38,231 nt of DNA from JAWOGN01 sp046496815. GTDB lineage: Bacteria; Desulfobacterota; DSM-4660; Desulfatiglandales; Desulfatiglandaceae. Of this stretch, positions 22,989-31,397 are shown piece after piece (the first letter of the stretch is position 1; the number at the start of each line of letters is the position of its first letter). The DNA lies in NCBI GenBank assembly GCA_046496815.1, contig JAWOGN010000075.1, positions 1 to 38,231 on the forward strand, in the 5' to 3' direction. The notes beneath the pieces were generated by a model. It had not been told where the DNA came from. It saw only the letters and a program-made list of their open reading frames with translations, and ran no database searches. Both the position numbers and the translations under genes were made by a program.

Positions 22989-25130
22989 TCAAAGCCTTTC
23001 GACGATTAAAACATTTTTCACCTTCTTGATGGCCCCCATAATATCGTGAAGTTGATGATAGTTTTCCACCTCGATGGTAAACGAGGCGATTCCTTTCCTA
23101 TCTGTAGTGGTTTTGACCTCGGCCTCAACAATGTTGGCATCCTTTTGTGTCATGATTGCGCTGATAGCAGCCAAAATTCCCTTCTTAGCCACGCTGGTCA
23201 CCCGAAGCTTCGCAAGGTAGGTATCCTCCTGGGCCGGTTCCCAAGAAACCTCCACCAGTCTCTCCGGGTCTGCCGATCGAATGTGTCTGCAATCCCTGTG
23301 ATGGATCGTGATGCCGCGACCTCGAGTAATAAACCCGATGACAGGTTCCCCGGGCAGGGGATGGCAGCAATTGGCAAAGCGGATCAGCATGTCACTGACG
23401 CCCCTGACTCGAATCCCATGGTCTTCTTTCCTTCGTCTGATTCGGTCAACCATCTTGCCGACCAGGCCCGGCTTTTTTTCCTCCTTGATTCCCAATTTCG
23501 GCTTCAGCCGACCAATCACTTGCTTGGGTGATATTTTGCCGAACCCGATCTGCGCCAACAGGTCTTCGACGGAATGAAAGGACAGCTCCTTCGCAATGGC
23601 CGCGACCTGCTCATTCTTCATAATATTCGGCAGGGTCAAGTGGTATTGCAGAAGGGACCTTTCAAGCAGGTTTTTGCCCAAGTTGATGCTCTCCCCTCTC
23701 TCTTGGTTCCTGATCCACTGTCGAATTTTTGTCTTCGCGCGGGAGGTTTTTACGAATTCAAGCCAGTCTTTGCTGGGGTGTTGTTTGGAGGAAGTGATGA
23801 TTTCTACAATTTCTCCATTCCCCAATTCGTAGCGCAGCGGAACCATCTTGCCGTTGATTCTGGCTCCCATGCATTTCTCCCCCACCTCGGAGTGTATGCC
23901 GTACGCGAAATCGATCGGCGTGGCCCCTCTGGGGAATGCCTTTACATCCCCCCTCGGAGTGAACACATAGACCTCATCGGGAAAGAGGTCCATTCTGACG
24001 GATTCCAGGAACTCAACGGGATCCTTTAAGTTTTGCTGCCACTCGAGAAGCTGACGCAACCAGACAAACTGCTTTTCATCTGTTCGACTCGCAATGACTC
24101 CATCTTTGTATTTCCAGTGAGCGGCGATACCCTCCTCAGCGACATGGTGCATGTCCCATGTGCGAATCTGAACCTCCATCCGTTGACCCAGGGGTCCGAT
24201 CACGGTGGTATGAAGCGATTGATACATGTTGGCCTTCGGCACGGAAATGTAGTCCTTGAACCTCCCCTGGATCGGTTTCCACATGGAGTGGATATGCCCC
24301 AGCACCTCGTAGCATTCTTTGATAGTGCTAACGATCACCCGGAAAGCCAGTACGTCATATACTTGATTGACGGCGAGGTTTTGATCCAGCATCTTTTTGT
24401 AGATGCTGTAAAAATGTTTGTCTCTACCTTTGACGGTGGCTTGAATATCGACTTCTTTAAGTTTCTTGGAGAGCAGATCGTTGATCTCTTTGATAAATCT
24501 TTCTCTCTGGTCTCGCCCCTGTGCAATCGCATTTTTAATTTCACCGTAGACCTCCGGTTCCAGGTAATATAGACAGAGATCTTCCAGGCTGGATTTCATC
24601 CACTGGATCCCCATTCTTCCGGCAAGGGGCGCGTAGATTTCCAGGGTTTCGGCGGCGATTGCTCTTTCCTTTTCCAATGGTTGGTAGCCCAGTGTCCGCA
24701 TATTATGCAGTCGATCCGCCAGCTTGACGAGAATGACGCGAATATCGGAGGACATGGCAAGTATCATTTTTCGGACATTTTCGGCCTGCCGCTCTTTTCG
24801 GCTTGAGAACCGCATCTTGCTGATTTTTGTTACCCCGTCGACGATATTGGCCGTTTCCTCGCCAAAGAGGCGAGTAATTTCTTCCAGTGTCGCTTCGGTA
24901 TCCTCCAGCGTGTCATGCAAGAGCCCTGCAACGATACAGACGACATCCATTTTCATTTGGGCAAGAATGTAAGCCGCTTCAAGGGGGTGGGACAGGTAAG
25001 GTTCACCGGAAAGACGGATCTGTCCCTGGTGGACTTTGGCCGAATAGACATAGGCCTTTTCGACGAGCTTTATGTTGGCCTTGGGGTGATAGCTGAGGAG
25101 TTCGGAAGTGATGTCATCCAAGCGAATCAT
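22989..25130 (-). CDS. rel: bifunctional (p)ppGpp synthetase/hydrolase Rel
   Basis: Rel makes and degrades (p)ppGpp in the stringent response. The 713-residue protein has the HD hydrolase domain (H48, HDTLED at 72-77, LADRLHNMRT near 138), the synthetase domain (KHFYSIYKKM at 238, RFKDYISVPKANMYQSLHTT at 290-309), a TGS domain near 395-460 (DEVYVFTPRGDVKAFPRGAT), a Cys-containing region (FANCCHPLPGEP) and a C-terminal ACT domain. The intact HD motif and the RFKD sequence mark a bifunctional Rel rather than a synthetase-only RelA. The usual GRPKH loop reads GRDKH. The start overlaps proS by 17 bp and has no real ribosome binding site, so translation is probably coupled. Confidence 0.96.
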   Translation of the reverse strand: MIRLDDITSELLSYHPKANIKLVEKAYVYSAKVHQGQIRLSGEPYLSHPLEAAYILAQMKMDVVCIVAGLLHDTLEDTEATLEEITRLFGEETANIVDGVTKISKMRFSSRKERQAENVRKMILAMSSDIRVILVKLADRLHNMRTLGYQPLEKERAIAAETLEIYAPLAGRMGIQWMKSSLEDLCLYYLEPEVYGEIKNAIAQGRDQRERFIKEINDLLSKKLKEVDIQATVKGRDKHFYSIYKKMLDQNLAVNQVYDVLAFRVIVSTIKECYEVLGHIHSMWKPIQGRFKDYISVPKANMYQSLHTTVIGPLGQRMEVQIRTWDMHHVAEEGIAAHWKYKDGVIASRTDEKQFVWLRQLLEWQQNLKDPVEFLESVRMDLFPDEVYVFTPRGDVKAFPRGATPIDFAYGIHSEVGEKCMGARINGKMVPLRYELGNGEIVEIITSSKQHPSKDWLEFVKTSRAKTKIRQWIRNQERGESINLGKNLLERSLLQYHLTLPNIMKNEQVAAIAKELSFHSVEDLLAQIGFGKISPKQVIGRLKPKLGIKEEKKPGLVGKMVDRIRRRKEDHGIRVRGVSDMLIRFANCCHPLPGEPVIGFITRGRGITIHHRDCRHIRSADPERLVEVSWEPAQEDTYLAKLRVTSVAKKGILAAISAIMTQKDANIVEAEVKTTTDRKGIASFTIEVENYHQLHDIMGAIKKVKNVLIVERL

Positions 25131-26841
25131 AGAGGGCTTTCACTTTCTCCATGATAATAGCGGGGGCATCTGCGATCGGCACACTGATACGGTTTGAATC
25201 AGCCCGAAACTTAATCTCAATCTCATCGGCGTGGATTCCGCGGAGTCCTGCGATGACCTGTATCGGGATTCCGAGAAGGTCTGCATCATTGAATTTTATT
25301 CCGGGTCGTTCGTCTCTTTCATCAAGCAGAATGTCGATTCCATGCGCCAGCAGTTCCGCGTATATTTTCTCTGCGGTTTCCAGCACCCTCGTTTCATGCA
25401 TTTGAAGCGGGAGTATCGTCACTTCAAAAGGAGAAATCGGAATGGGGAAAATAGGGCCGTCTTTGTCGTAATTCTGTTCAATAGCCGCTGCCAAGGTTCT
25501 TCCAACACCGATGCCGTAACATCCCATAATAATAGGCTTCTCATTGCCGTGAGCATCAAGGAAGTCGGCTTTCAGCGCTTTGCTGTACTTCGTCCCCAAC
25601 TTAAAGACGTGTCCCACCTCGATCCCCCGGCCGAACTGGATGTCTCCCCCGCATTTGGGGCAAGAATCACGGCGCGAGATCATGCGAAGATCAGCGAAGG
25701 TATCAATTTCAAAATCCCTGCCGAAGTTTACATTTTTCAAGTGCACATCCTTCCTGTTTCCGCCTGTGATAAAGTTTTTCATCTCTTTGACGGCATGATC
25801 GGCCACCATTCTTATGTTGAGACCCACGGGTCCTGCAAACCCCATGGGAGCGCCGGTGGTGGTTTCCACTCTTTCCACGTCGGCCAATTCAATGGCTTGA
25901 GCGCCGAGAAGGTTTTTGAGCTTGACCTCGTTTATTTCGTGATCGCCTCTCACCAGAGCGGCGATAATTTCCTCATCTGCAATAAAGATGAGCGTCTTGA
26001 TCAACTCCGCCGGGGAAATGCTTAGAAAGGAAGTCAGCTCTTCCACTGTCTTTATGTCCGGCGTGACCACTTCCTCCAGCATGTTCATCTTTTGCTTTTT
26101 CATGTCGGTAGCACTGCCGGGGCACTTTACCTCCGCCCTTTCAAGGTTCGCGGCATAATTGCAGCGCGTGCAATGCACCATCTGGTCCTCTCCTGTCTCT
26201 GCAAGGACCATGAATTCATGAGAGTAGCTCCCCCCGATTGCGCCCGAATCCGCCTCCACGGCTCTAAAACTCAGCCCGCACCTCTGAAATATTCGGGTGT
26301 AGGCATCATACATGATTTCATAGCTCCGATTCGCACCGTCTTCGTCTACATCAAAGCTGTAGGCATCCTTCATGATGAACTCGCGCGCCCGCATCAGACC
26401 GAATCGGGGTCGAATTTCATCTCTGAACTTGGTTTGAATCTGGTAGAGATTGATCGGCAGCTGCCTATAGGATTGAATTTCTCTTCTCACGAGGTCGGTA
26501 ATAACCTCTTCATGCGTGGGTCCGAAACAGACATCCCGATTGTGGCGATCCTTGAATCTCAAAAGCTCCCTGCCGTAATAATCCCATCGTCCGCTTTCCT
26601 GCCATAGCTCCCCCGGCTGGACAGCCGGCATCAGGACCTCTACGGCCCCGGCTCGGTTCATCTCTTCCCTGATGATATTTTCCACTTTTTTGATAGATCG
26701 AAGCCCTGCCGGGAGATAGGTGTAAATGCCGGAGGTCAATTTTCTGATCATGCCCGCCCTCAGCATCAACTGATGACTGATGATCTCTGCTTCTGCCGGA
26801 ATTTCTTTATAAGTCGGGATAAAGTACTGTGAAAACCGCAT
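25114..26841 (-). CDS. proS: prolyl-tRNA synthetase, bacterial type with editing domain
   Basis: ProS charges tRNA-Pro with proline. The 575-residue protein is the bacterial form: class II motifs 1-3 (LTSGIYTYLPAGLRSIKKVE, the RPRFGLMRAREFIMKDAYSF segment, GCYGIGVGRTLAAAIEQN), an inserted editing domain of roughly residues 230-390 that clears mischarged Ala-tRNA-Pro, and a C-terminal anticodon-binding domain. AGGAGG lies 13-18 nt before the ATG. It overlaps rel downstream by 17 bp; ispG lies 138 bp upstream on the same strand. Confidence 0.96.
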   Translation of the reverse strand: MRFSQYFIPTYKEIPAEAEIISHQLMLRAGMIRKLTSGIYTYLPAGLRSIKKVENIIREEMNRAGAVEVLMPAVQPGELWQESGRWDYYGRELLRFKDRHNRDVCFGPTHEEVITDLVRREIQSYRQLPINLYQIQTKFRDEIRPRFGLMRAREFIMKDAYSFDVDEDGANRSYEIMYDAYTRIFQRCGLSFRAVEADSGAIGGSYSHEFMVLAETGEDQMVHCTRCNYAANLERAEVKCPGSATDMKKQKMNMLEEVVTPDIKTVEELTSFLSISPAELIKTLIFIADEEIIAALVRGDHEINEVKLKNLLGAQAIELADVERVETTTGAPMGFAGPVGLNIRMVADHAVKEMKNFITGGNRKDVHLKNVNFGRDFEIDTFADLRMISRRDSCPKCGGDIQFGRGIEVGHVFKLGTKYSKALKADFLDAHGNEKPIIMGCYGIGVGRTLAAAIEQNYDKDGPIFPIPISPFEVTILPLQMHETRVLETAEKIYAELLAHGIDILLDERDERPGIKFNDADLLGIPIQVIAGLRGIHADEIEIKFRADSNRISVPIADAPAIIMEKVKALYDSLG

Positions 26842-26979
26842 GCTTATGTCTGGAGCCTCCTAAAAATCAATTCGTGTTACGTTTCCTAAACACCGTGAAA
26901 AAGGGACCCATTTTTATTCGGAGCTCCCTCTGAGCCCACAACCACGGGACAGGCAGGGAAGGTCCCACCACCGGCACTG

Positions 26980-28047
26980 CTACCGGATCATTTTTTTGAT
27001 TTCGTCGATGAGAACCTCCGCGAGCTTGTCTTCCGAAACTTTTCTTAAAACTTTCCCCTTTTTGAAAAGAATGCCGTGTCCGCGTCCCCCGGCAATACCG
27101 ATATCGGCTTCTTTCGCTTCACCGGGACCGTTCACCACACATCCCATGATTGCGACCTTTGGAGATGCTTCAATGCCGGACAAGGCCTTTTCCACTTTGG
27201 CAACAAGCCCGAAAAGATCTATTTCAGTCCGACCGCAGGTCGGGCAGGATATGATCTCCGGGCCACGATGTCTCAGATCCAGCGCCCTTAGGATTTCATA
27301 GGCAACCTTGACCTCTTCCACGGGGTCTCTGGTCAAAGAAACACGAAATGTATCACCAATTCCCCCGGCAAGCAAACAGCCGATTCCAATCGCACTCTTG
27401 ACCGTACCGGAAATGAGTGTGCCTGCCTCCGTAACCCCCAGGTGTAGCGGATAGTTCACCGTTTCACTCAGGAGTTCATAGGCCTTTATGGTAGTTGGAA
27501 CATGGGAAGATTTCAATGAGATCTTGAACTGGTGGAAAGCGAATGCTTCAAAAAGCCTGACATGTTTCATCGCGCTTTCCACCATGGCTTCAGGGGTCGG
27601 ACGACCGTACTTCAACAAAATCTCTTTGTGCAAAGAGCCTGCGTTGACGCCTATCCTGATGGATGCCTGAGCCTCACGGGCCGCATTGACGACTCTTTCA
27701 ACCGCCTTTCGGCTGCCGATATTGCCGGGATTTATTCTCAAAGCATCCGCGCCTGAATCCAGTGCGGCAAGGGCAAGTCGATGATCAAAATGTATATCGG
27801 CGATGATCGGTATGGAAACTTTTGACTTGATCCGTTGAAGGGCGGATGCGGCCGCTTTATCCGGGATCGCTAAGCGGGCGATTTCACAGCCGGCGTCGGT
27901 CAGACGCAGAATTTGACGCACCGTCGCATCGACATCCCGAGTGTCTGTATTGGTCATGGACTGGACGGCTATGGGCGCGTTGTTTCCGATCGGGACATTG
28001 CCGACATATATTCTGCGTGTGCGCTGTCTTCTGGTTGTCGCGGGCAT
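26980..28047 (-). CDS. ispG: 4-hydroxy-3-methylbut-2-enyl diphosphate synthase IspG
   Basis: IspG (GcpE) reduces MEcPP to HMBPP in the non-mevalonate isoprenoid pathway, using a [4Fe-4S] cluster and ferredoxin or flavodoxin electrons. The 355-residue protein has the TIM-barrel part with VQSMTNTDTRDVDATVRQI and RINPGNIG, and the cluster part with CPTCGRTE and MGCVVNGPGEAKEADIGIAG. Three cysteines (CPTC plus GCVVNGPGE) can ligate the cluster. It is the single-module bacterial type. On the minus strand it is followed by proS and rel. Confidence 0.96.
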   Translation of the reverse strand: MPATTRRQRTRRIYVGNVPIGNNAPIAVQSMTNTDTRDVDATVRQILRLTDAGCEIARLAIPDKAAASALQRIKSKVSIPIIADIHFDHRLALAALDSGADALRINPGNIGSRKAVERVVNAAREAQASIRIGVNAGSLHKEILLKYGRPTPEAMVESAMKHVRLFEAFAFHQFKISLKSSHVPTTIKAYELLSETVNYPLHLGVTEAGTLISGTVKSAIGIGCLLAGGIGDTFRVSLTRDPVEEVKVAYEILRALDLRHRGPEIISCPTCGRTEIDLFGLVAKVEKALSGIEASPKVAIMGCVVNGPGEAKEADIGIAGGRGHGILFKKGKVLRKVSEDKLAEVLIDEIKKMIR

Positions 28048-28151
28048 GATATCCGGAAATCAAGTGTGTGAAGTTCCCCGTCGCATCATACGTTTCATTC
28101 AAGTGGGCAGGTGCTGCCGGCGCATATGAAGGGCTGAGGAGATAACGGAAA

Positions 28152-29327
28152 CTAATAGAGGAACATCGGCTTGCCCCCCACATGCAGGACCTTGGGCCTG
28201 TATTCTTTCACGTCATAGAGTTCTCTTACATCCACTCTTTTCTGGCCCGTTGTGATCGTGCTCAAGGGGATGTCGGTGTAGATACCTCGATTCAATGCGA
28301 TAAGGCGTCCGAAAACGCCCTTCAGAAAAAGATCGACAGCCATATTTGCAAAATTAACAGCCACCATGAGATCCAAGGAATCAGGAGCGCCACTTCGCAT
28401 TAAATAGGACAGCCGCTGATTAAGGACGTTCTCTCCCGTCAGCTCTTTGAGAAGGGCGCCGGTTTCTTCACCGACGCCTCCCAGTCGCTTGTGACCGTAA
28501 GCATCCGATTCTCCGGACATCCGCATCTCGCCCCCGATCATTTTGGCGCCCTCGGAAATTGTGATCATGGCATAGTTTTTGGGGTTGGAGCGTTTGTCTT
28601 TCAGAATCATTTCCGCCAATTTTTTGGGTTCGAAAGGGACTTCGGAGATGATCGCTCTCTCCACACCCGCCAAATAAGCGGATATCAAGGATGTCTCTCC
28701 GCAGTAACGGCCGAATAATTCGATGACGGCGATCCTTTCATGAGAACCTGTGGAGGTCCGGAGTGCATGGATGAAACTGACGCTCCGGGTGACCGCCGTG
28801 GAAAAGCCGATGCAATAGTCGGTTCCAAACACGTCATTGTCCATCGTTTTGGGGATGGCAATCACCGGAAATCCCTCCCGATGAAGCCTTTCGGCGAAAC
28901 TGAGGGTATCATCCCCACCGATGGGGATGACGGCATCAACGCCCAGATGTTCCAGATTGCTTAAGACATGGGAGGTAAAGTCCTTTTTTTCCTCGCCTTT
29001 CTTGAATTGTTTTTTCAGGAAGTTCGGGGTATTCTTCCGGCTGACAGCGCTCGGGTTTGTGCGCGACGTATGAAGGTAGGTCCCCCCCGAACGATCAATG
29101 GTACGGACTTCCGCCGGCTGTAGCTCTTGAAGGCAATGCCGCGAATTTTTGGCGTCTTCCCGGTGATATTCCAAGAGTCCCGCCCAACCGCGCCGGATTC
29201 CCAGCACTTTGATATTTTCACTGGCGCATCGGTAAACCAGCGTCTTGATGCATGGATTCAGCCCGGGAACATCCCCGCCACCGGTCAAAATCGCCATCGT
29301 CGGTTTCTTTTTTGTAGCTTTTTTCAT
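28152..29327 (-). CDS. pfkA: 6-phosphofructokinase, predicted pyrophosphate-dependent
   Basis: The enzyme phosphorylates fructose 6-phosphate in glycolysis, or runs in reverse if PPi-linked. The 391-residue protein has the PFK loop GGGDVPGLNP near residue 16, GGDDT at 137-141, PKTMDND at 159-165 and GRYCG near 207. Asp140 and Lys160 take the places of Gly104 and Gly124 of E. coli ATP-PFK; this pair marks PPi-dependent enzymes. The start at 29327 follows AGGAGGG; an upstream in-frame start at 29384 is rejected. It is divergent from the aminotransferase gene. Confidence 0.9.
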   Translation of the reverse strand: MKKATKKKPTMAILTGGGDVPGLNPCIKTLVYRCASENIKVLGIRRGWAGLLEYHREDAKNSRHCLQELQPAEVRTIDRSGGTYLHTSRTNPSAVSRKNTPNFLKKQFKKGEEKKDFTSHVLSNLEHLGVDAVIPIGGDDTLSFAERLHREGFPVIAIPKTMDNDVFGTDYCIGFSTAVTRSVSFIHALRTSTGSHERIAVIELFGRYCGETSLISAYLAGVERAIISEVPFEPKKLAEMILKDKRSNPKNYAMITISEGAKMIGGEMRMSGESDAYGHKRLGGVGEETGALLKELTGENVLNQRLSYLMRSGAPDSLDLMVAVNFANMAVDLFLKGVFGRLIALNRGIYTDIPLSTITTGQKRVDVRELYDVKEYRPKVLHVGGKPMFLY

Positions 29328-29575
29328 GAACACGCCCTCCTGAAAACAGCCGCATACGGAAGAATTGGTGGCGGAGAAATCCAATTGCCGGTCTCGTTAA
29401 CAAGCATGAATTTCGCACTGGGGATCTTATACCGCGACAAATGCGGCGACGGTACTTTTGGTTTGCGCCTTTTCTTGCAGCGGGTCACTACAGGTTTCCT
29501 GCTTGCAACGGAGTTTTGAATCCTGAGAGGCGGATCCATCAAACAATCCGATTGCATTTATGACCTAAACAATAA

Positions 29576-29604
29576 AAACTAGAGAAATTTAGCAGAGGTG
29601 TCAA
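29576..29604 (-). promoter_or_regulatory. candidate promoter toward pfk
   Basis: On the minus strand a perfect TTGACA (29604-29599) is followed after 17 bp by TAGTTT (29581-29576), which is a weak -10. It would give a leader of about 240 nt. Confidence 0.35.
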
Positions 29605-29627
29605 GCTCAATTCCACTTTGTTTTTTG

Positions 29628-29655
29628 TTGACAGGTCCTTTCAAAAGAATATGGT
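29628..29655 (+). promoter_or_regulatory. candidate promoter of the aminotransferase-ferredoxin-mnmA-mtaB run
   Basis: A perfect TTGACA (29628-29633) and TATGGT (29650-29655) are 16 bp apart and lie 32 bp before the aminotransferase start. The -10 has four of six matches. Confidence 0.45.
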
Positions 29656-29687
29656 TATAGCCTCAATCCAAAAGGGGAGGATGAACG

Positions 29688-30872
29688 ATGTCTGCTTCCG
29701 AAAAAATTCAGTCCGCTATCGAGAAGTCTTCTTGGATCCGGAAAATGTTCGAACAGGGCAACCAGATGAAAAAGCAGTATGGAGCGGAGAATGTTTTTGA
29801 CTTCAGCCTGGGAAATCCGAACTTGGAACCCCCGCCGAGGTTTAAGGAAATCCTTCTTGAATTGGTTAAAGACGCATCGCCGGGTCGGCACGGTTATATG
29901 CCCAACGCAGGATTCGAAGAAACCCGCGAAGCCGTCGCCGATTACCTCAATACGTTTAATCGACCCCGTTTTTCCTCAGATGAGATTGTAATGAGCGTTG
30001 GCGCCGGGGGCGGTTTAAACGTTGTGCTCAAAACCATCCTCAACCCCGGAGATGAAGTCATCATCCCGTGTCCCTACTTCGTGGAATACAATTTCTATCT
30101 GGATACCCATCAGGGAGTGCCCAGGATCGTCTCGACGAAGCCGGATTTCTCGCTGGATATCGATGCCATATCGGATGCCGTGACACAAAAAACGAAGGCG
30201 GTGTTGATCAATTCCCCGAACAATCCCACGGGCAGAGTTTACCCGGAAGCGGCGTTAAACAAACTCGGCAATCTGCTTGCACATCACAGTGAAAAACTTG
30301 GACATCCCATCTATCTCATTTCCGATGAGCCTTACCGCAAGATTGTCTACGACGGCATCAAGGTCCCGAGCATCTTTGATGCCTACAAAGAAAGCTTTCT
30401 GGTAACGTCTTTTTCCAAGGATCTATCGCTGCCGGGAGAAAGAATCGGGTATGTGGCAGCCAACCCGGAAATAACCGACAAGGAAATGCTGATTGCAGGG
30501 TTGATTCTCAGCAATCGCATTTTGGGCTATGTCAATGCGCCTGCCCTCATGCAGAGGGCCGTTTCACACCTGCTGGAGGAGAGTGTCGATATCTCGCTCT
30601 ATCAGAAGAAGCGGGATGTGCTCTGTGACGGGCTTGCTTCGTTCGGATATGATTTTATCAAGCCGGAGGGCGCTTTTTACTTATTCCCCAAAACCCCTAT
30701 CGCGGATGACGTCGCCTTTGTCGCGGCGTTACAGGCAGAGAGAATTTTACCGGTACCGGGCAGCGGATTCGGGGGCTCGGGTCACTTTCGAATCGCGTAC
30801 TGTGTTTCTGATGAAGTCATTGAGAACGCCATGCCCGGGTTTGAAAAGGTTATGAAACGCTATCGCAAGTGA
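29688..30872 (+). CDS. class I pyridoxal-phosphate aminotransferase (AspAT-like)
   Basis: The 394-residue protein belongs to fold-type I aminotransferases. FDFSLGNPNLEPP near residue 37, SPNNPTGRVYP near 175, a DEPYRKIVYDG segment near 218, and the PLP lysine in SFSKDLSLPGERIGY near 244 are all present, with the substrate-carboxylate Arg in GSGHFRIAYCVS. Substrate is not certain; aspartate, methionine or aromatic amino acids are possible. AGGGGAGGA precedes the ATG. It is followed after 57 bp by the NIL/ferredoxin gene and may be cotranscribed with it. Confidence 0.92.
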   Translation: MSASEKIQSAIEKSSWIRKMFEQGNQMKKQYGAENVFDFSLGNPNLEPPPRFKEILLELVKDASPGRHGYMPNAGFEETREAVADYLNTFNRPRFSSDEIVMSVGAGGGLNVVLKTILNPGDEVIIPCPYFVEYNFYLDTHQGVPRIVSTKPDFSLDIDAISDAVTQKTKAVLINSPNNPTGRVYPEAALNKLGNLLAHHSEKLGHPIYLISDEPYRKIVYDGIKVPSIFDAYKESFLVTSFSKDLSLPGERIGYVAANPEITDKEMLIAGLILSNRILGYVNAPALMQRAVSHLLEESVDISLYQKKRDVLCDGLASFGYDFIKPEGAFYLFPKTPIADDVAFVAALQAERILPVPGSGFGGSGHFRIAYCVSDEVIENAMPGFEKVMKRYRK

Positions 30873-30929
30873 ATGGTCGGGCGGGAAGGTTGCCCGAGAG
30901 ACACGTTGAGGCGTCACGGGAGAGAGCCC

Positions 30930-31355
30930 ATGGTTTCCAAGATACTCAGCTTGAGATTTCCAAAAGACATTGTCGAACAACCGATTGCGGTAAATCTGGT
31001 AAAGGATTTTGATCTTTCCTTCAATATCATGAAAGCGACCATCTACCCGAGGAAGGAGGGCTTGATGGTGCTGGAGTTGAGCGGAGAACGGAGGAACTTC
31101 CAAAAGGGTGTAAGCTACCTGAAAGGGATCGGTGTCAAGGTTGAGAGCATCGGGCAGGATATCAGCAGGGATGAGGAAAAATGCTTCCAATGCGGGGCCT
31201 GCACGGCGGTTTGCCCCACGAGCGCGCTCTATGTGCGAAGACCCGAGATGGAAGTGATTTTTGACCGGGACCGGTGCAGCGCATGTGAGCTCTGCGTGGC
31301 AGCTTGTCCTGCGGGAGCCATGTCTGTAAATTTCGACAAAAGCCTGCTTCAGTGA
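30930..31355 (+). CDS. NIL-domain protein fused to a dicluster [4Fe-4S] ferredoxin
   Basis: The 141-residue soluble protein has an N-terminal NIL domain (about residues 1-78, with LRFPKDIVEQPIAVNLVKDF and KEGLMVLELSGE). Two [4Fe-4S] sites follow: C85, C88, C91, C95 (CFQCGACTAVCP) and C116, C119, C122, C126 (CSACELCVAACP). NIL domains occur in methionine ABC ATPases and in homocysteine-synthesis and sulfur-assimilation proteins. The start at 30930 follows GGGAGAG and fits the domain boundary; an earlier in-frame ATG at 30873 is rejected. It sits 42 bp before mnmA, which suggests a link to sulfur or electron supply for tRNA thiolation. Confidence 0.88.
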   Translation: MVSKILSLRFPKDIVEQPIAVNLVKDFDLSFNIMKATIYPRKEGLMVLELSGERRNFQKGVSYLKGIGVKVESIGQDISRDEEKCFQCGACTAVCPTSALYVRRPEMEVIFDRDRCSACELCVAACPAGAMSVNFDKSLLQ

Positions 31356-31397
31356 CACAACGCTGGAGAACGTTCGATCTGAGTTGAGGAAGTCACC

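Larger units (their letters stand above)
29328..29687. other. divergent intergenic region between pfk and the aminotransferase
   Basis: This 360-bp stretch contains no convincing gene. It holds two divergent promoter candidates: minus strand TTGACA (29604-29599) with TAGTTT, and plus strand TTGACA (29628-29633) with TATGGT. The 250 bp next to pfk show no other clear element beyond the AGGAGGG ribosome binding site. Confidence 0.5.

Noticed and set aside
25231..26025. A 264-codon plus-strand open frame opposite proS
   Set aside because: It is a shadow of the well-supported proS gene and shows no motif.
29324..29557. A 77-codon minus-strand open frame in the pfk-aminotransferase gap
   Set aside because: Its 3' end overlaps the pfk start, it has no ribosome binding site and no recognisable motif; the gap is better read as promoter region.
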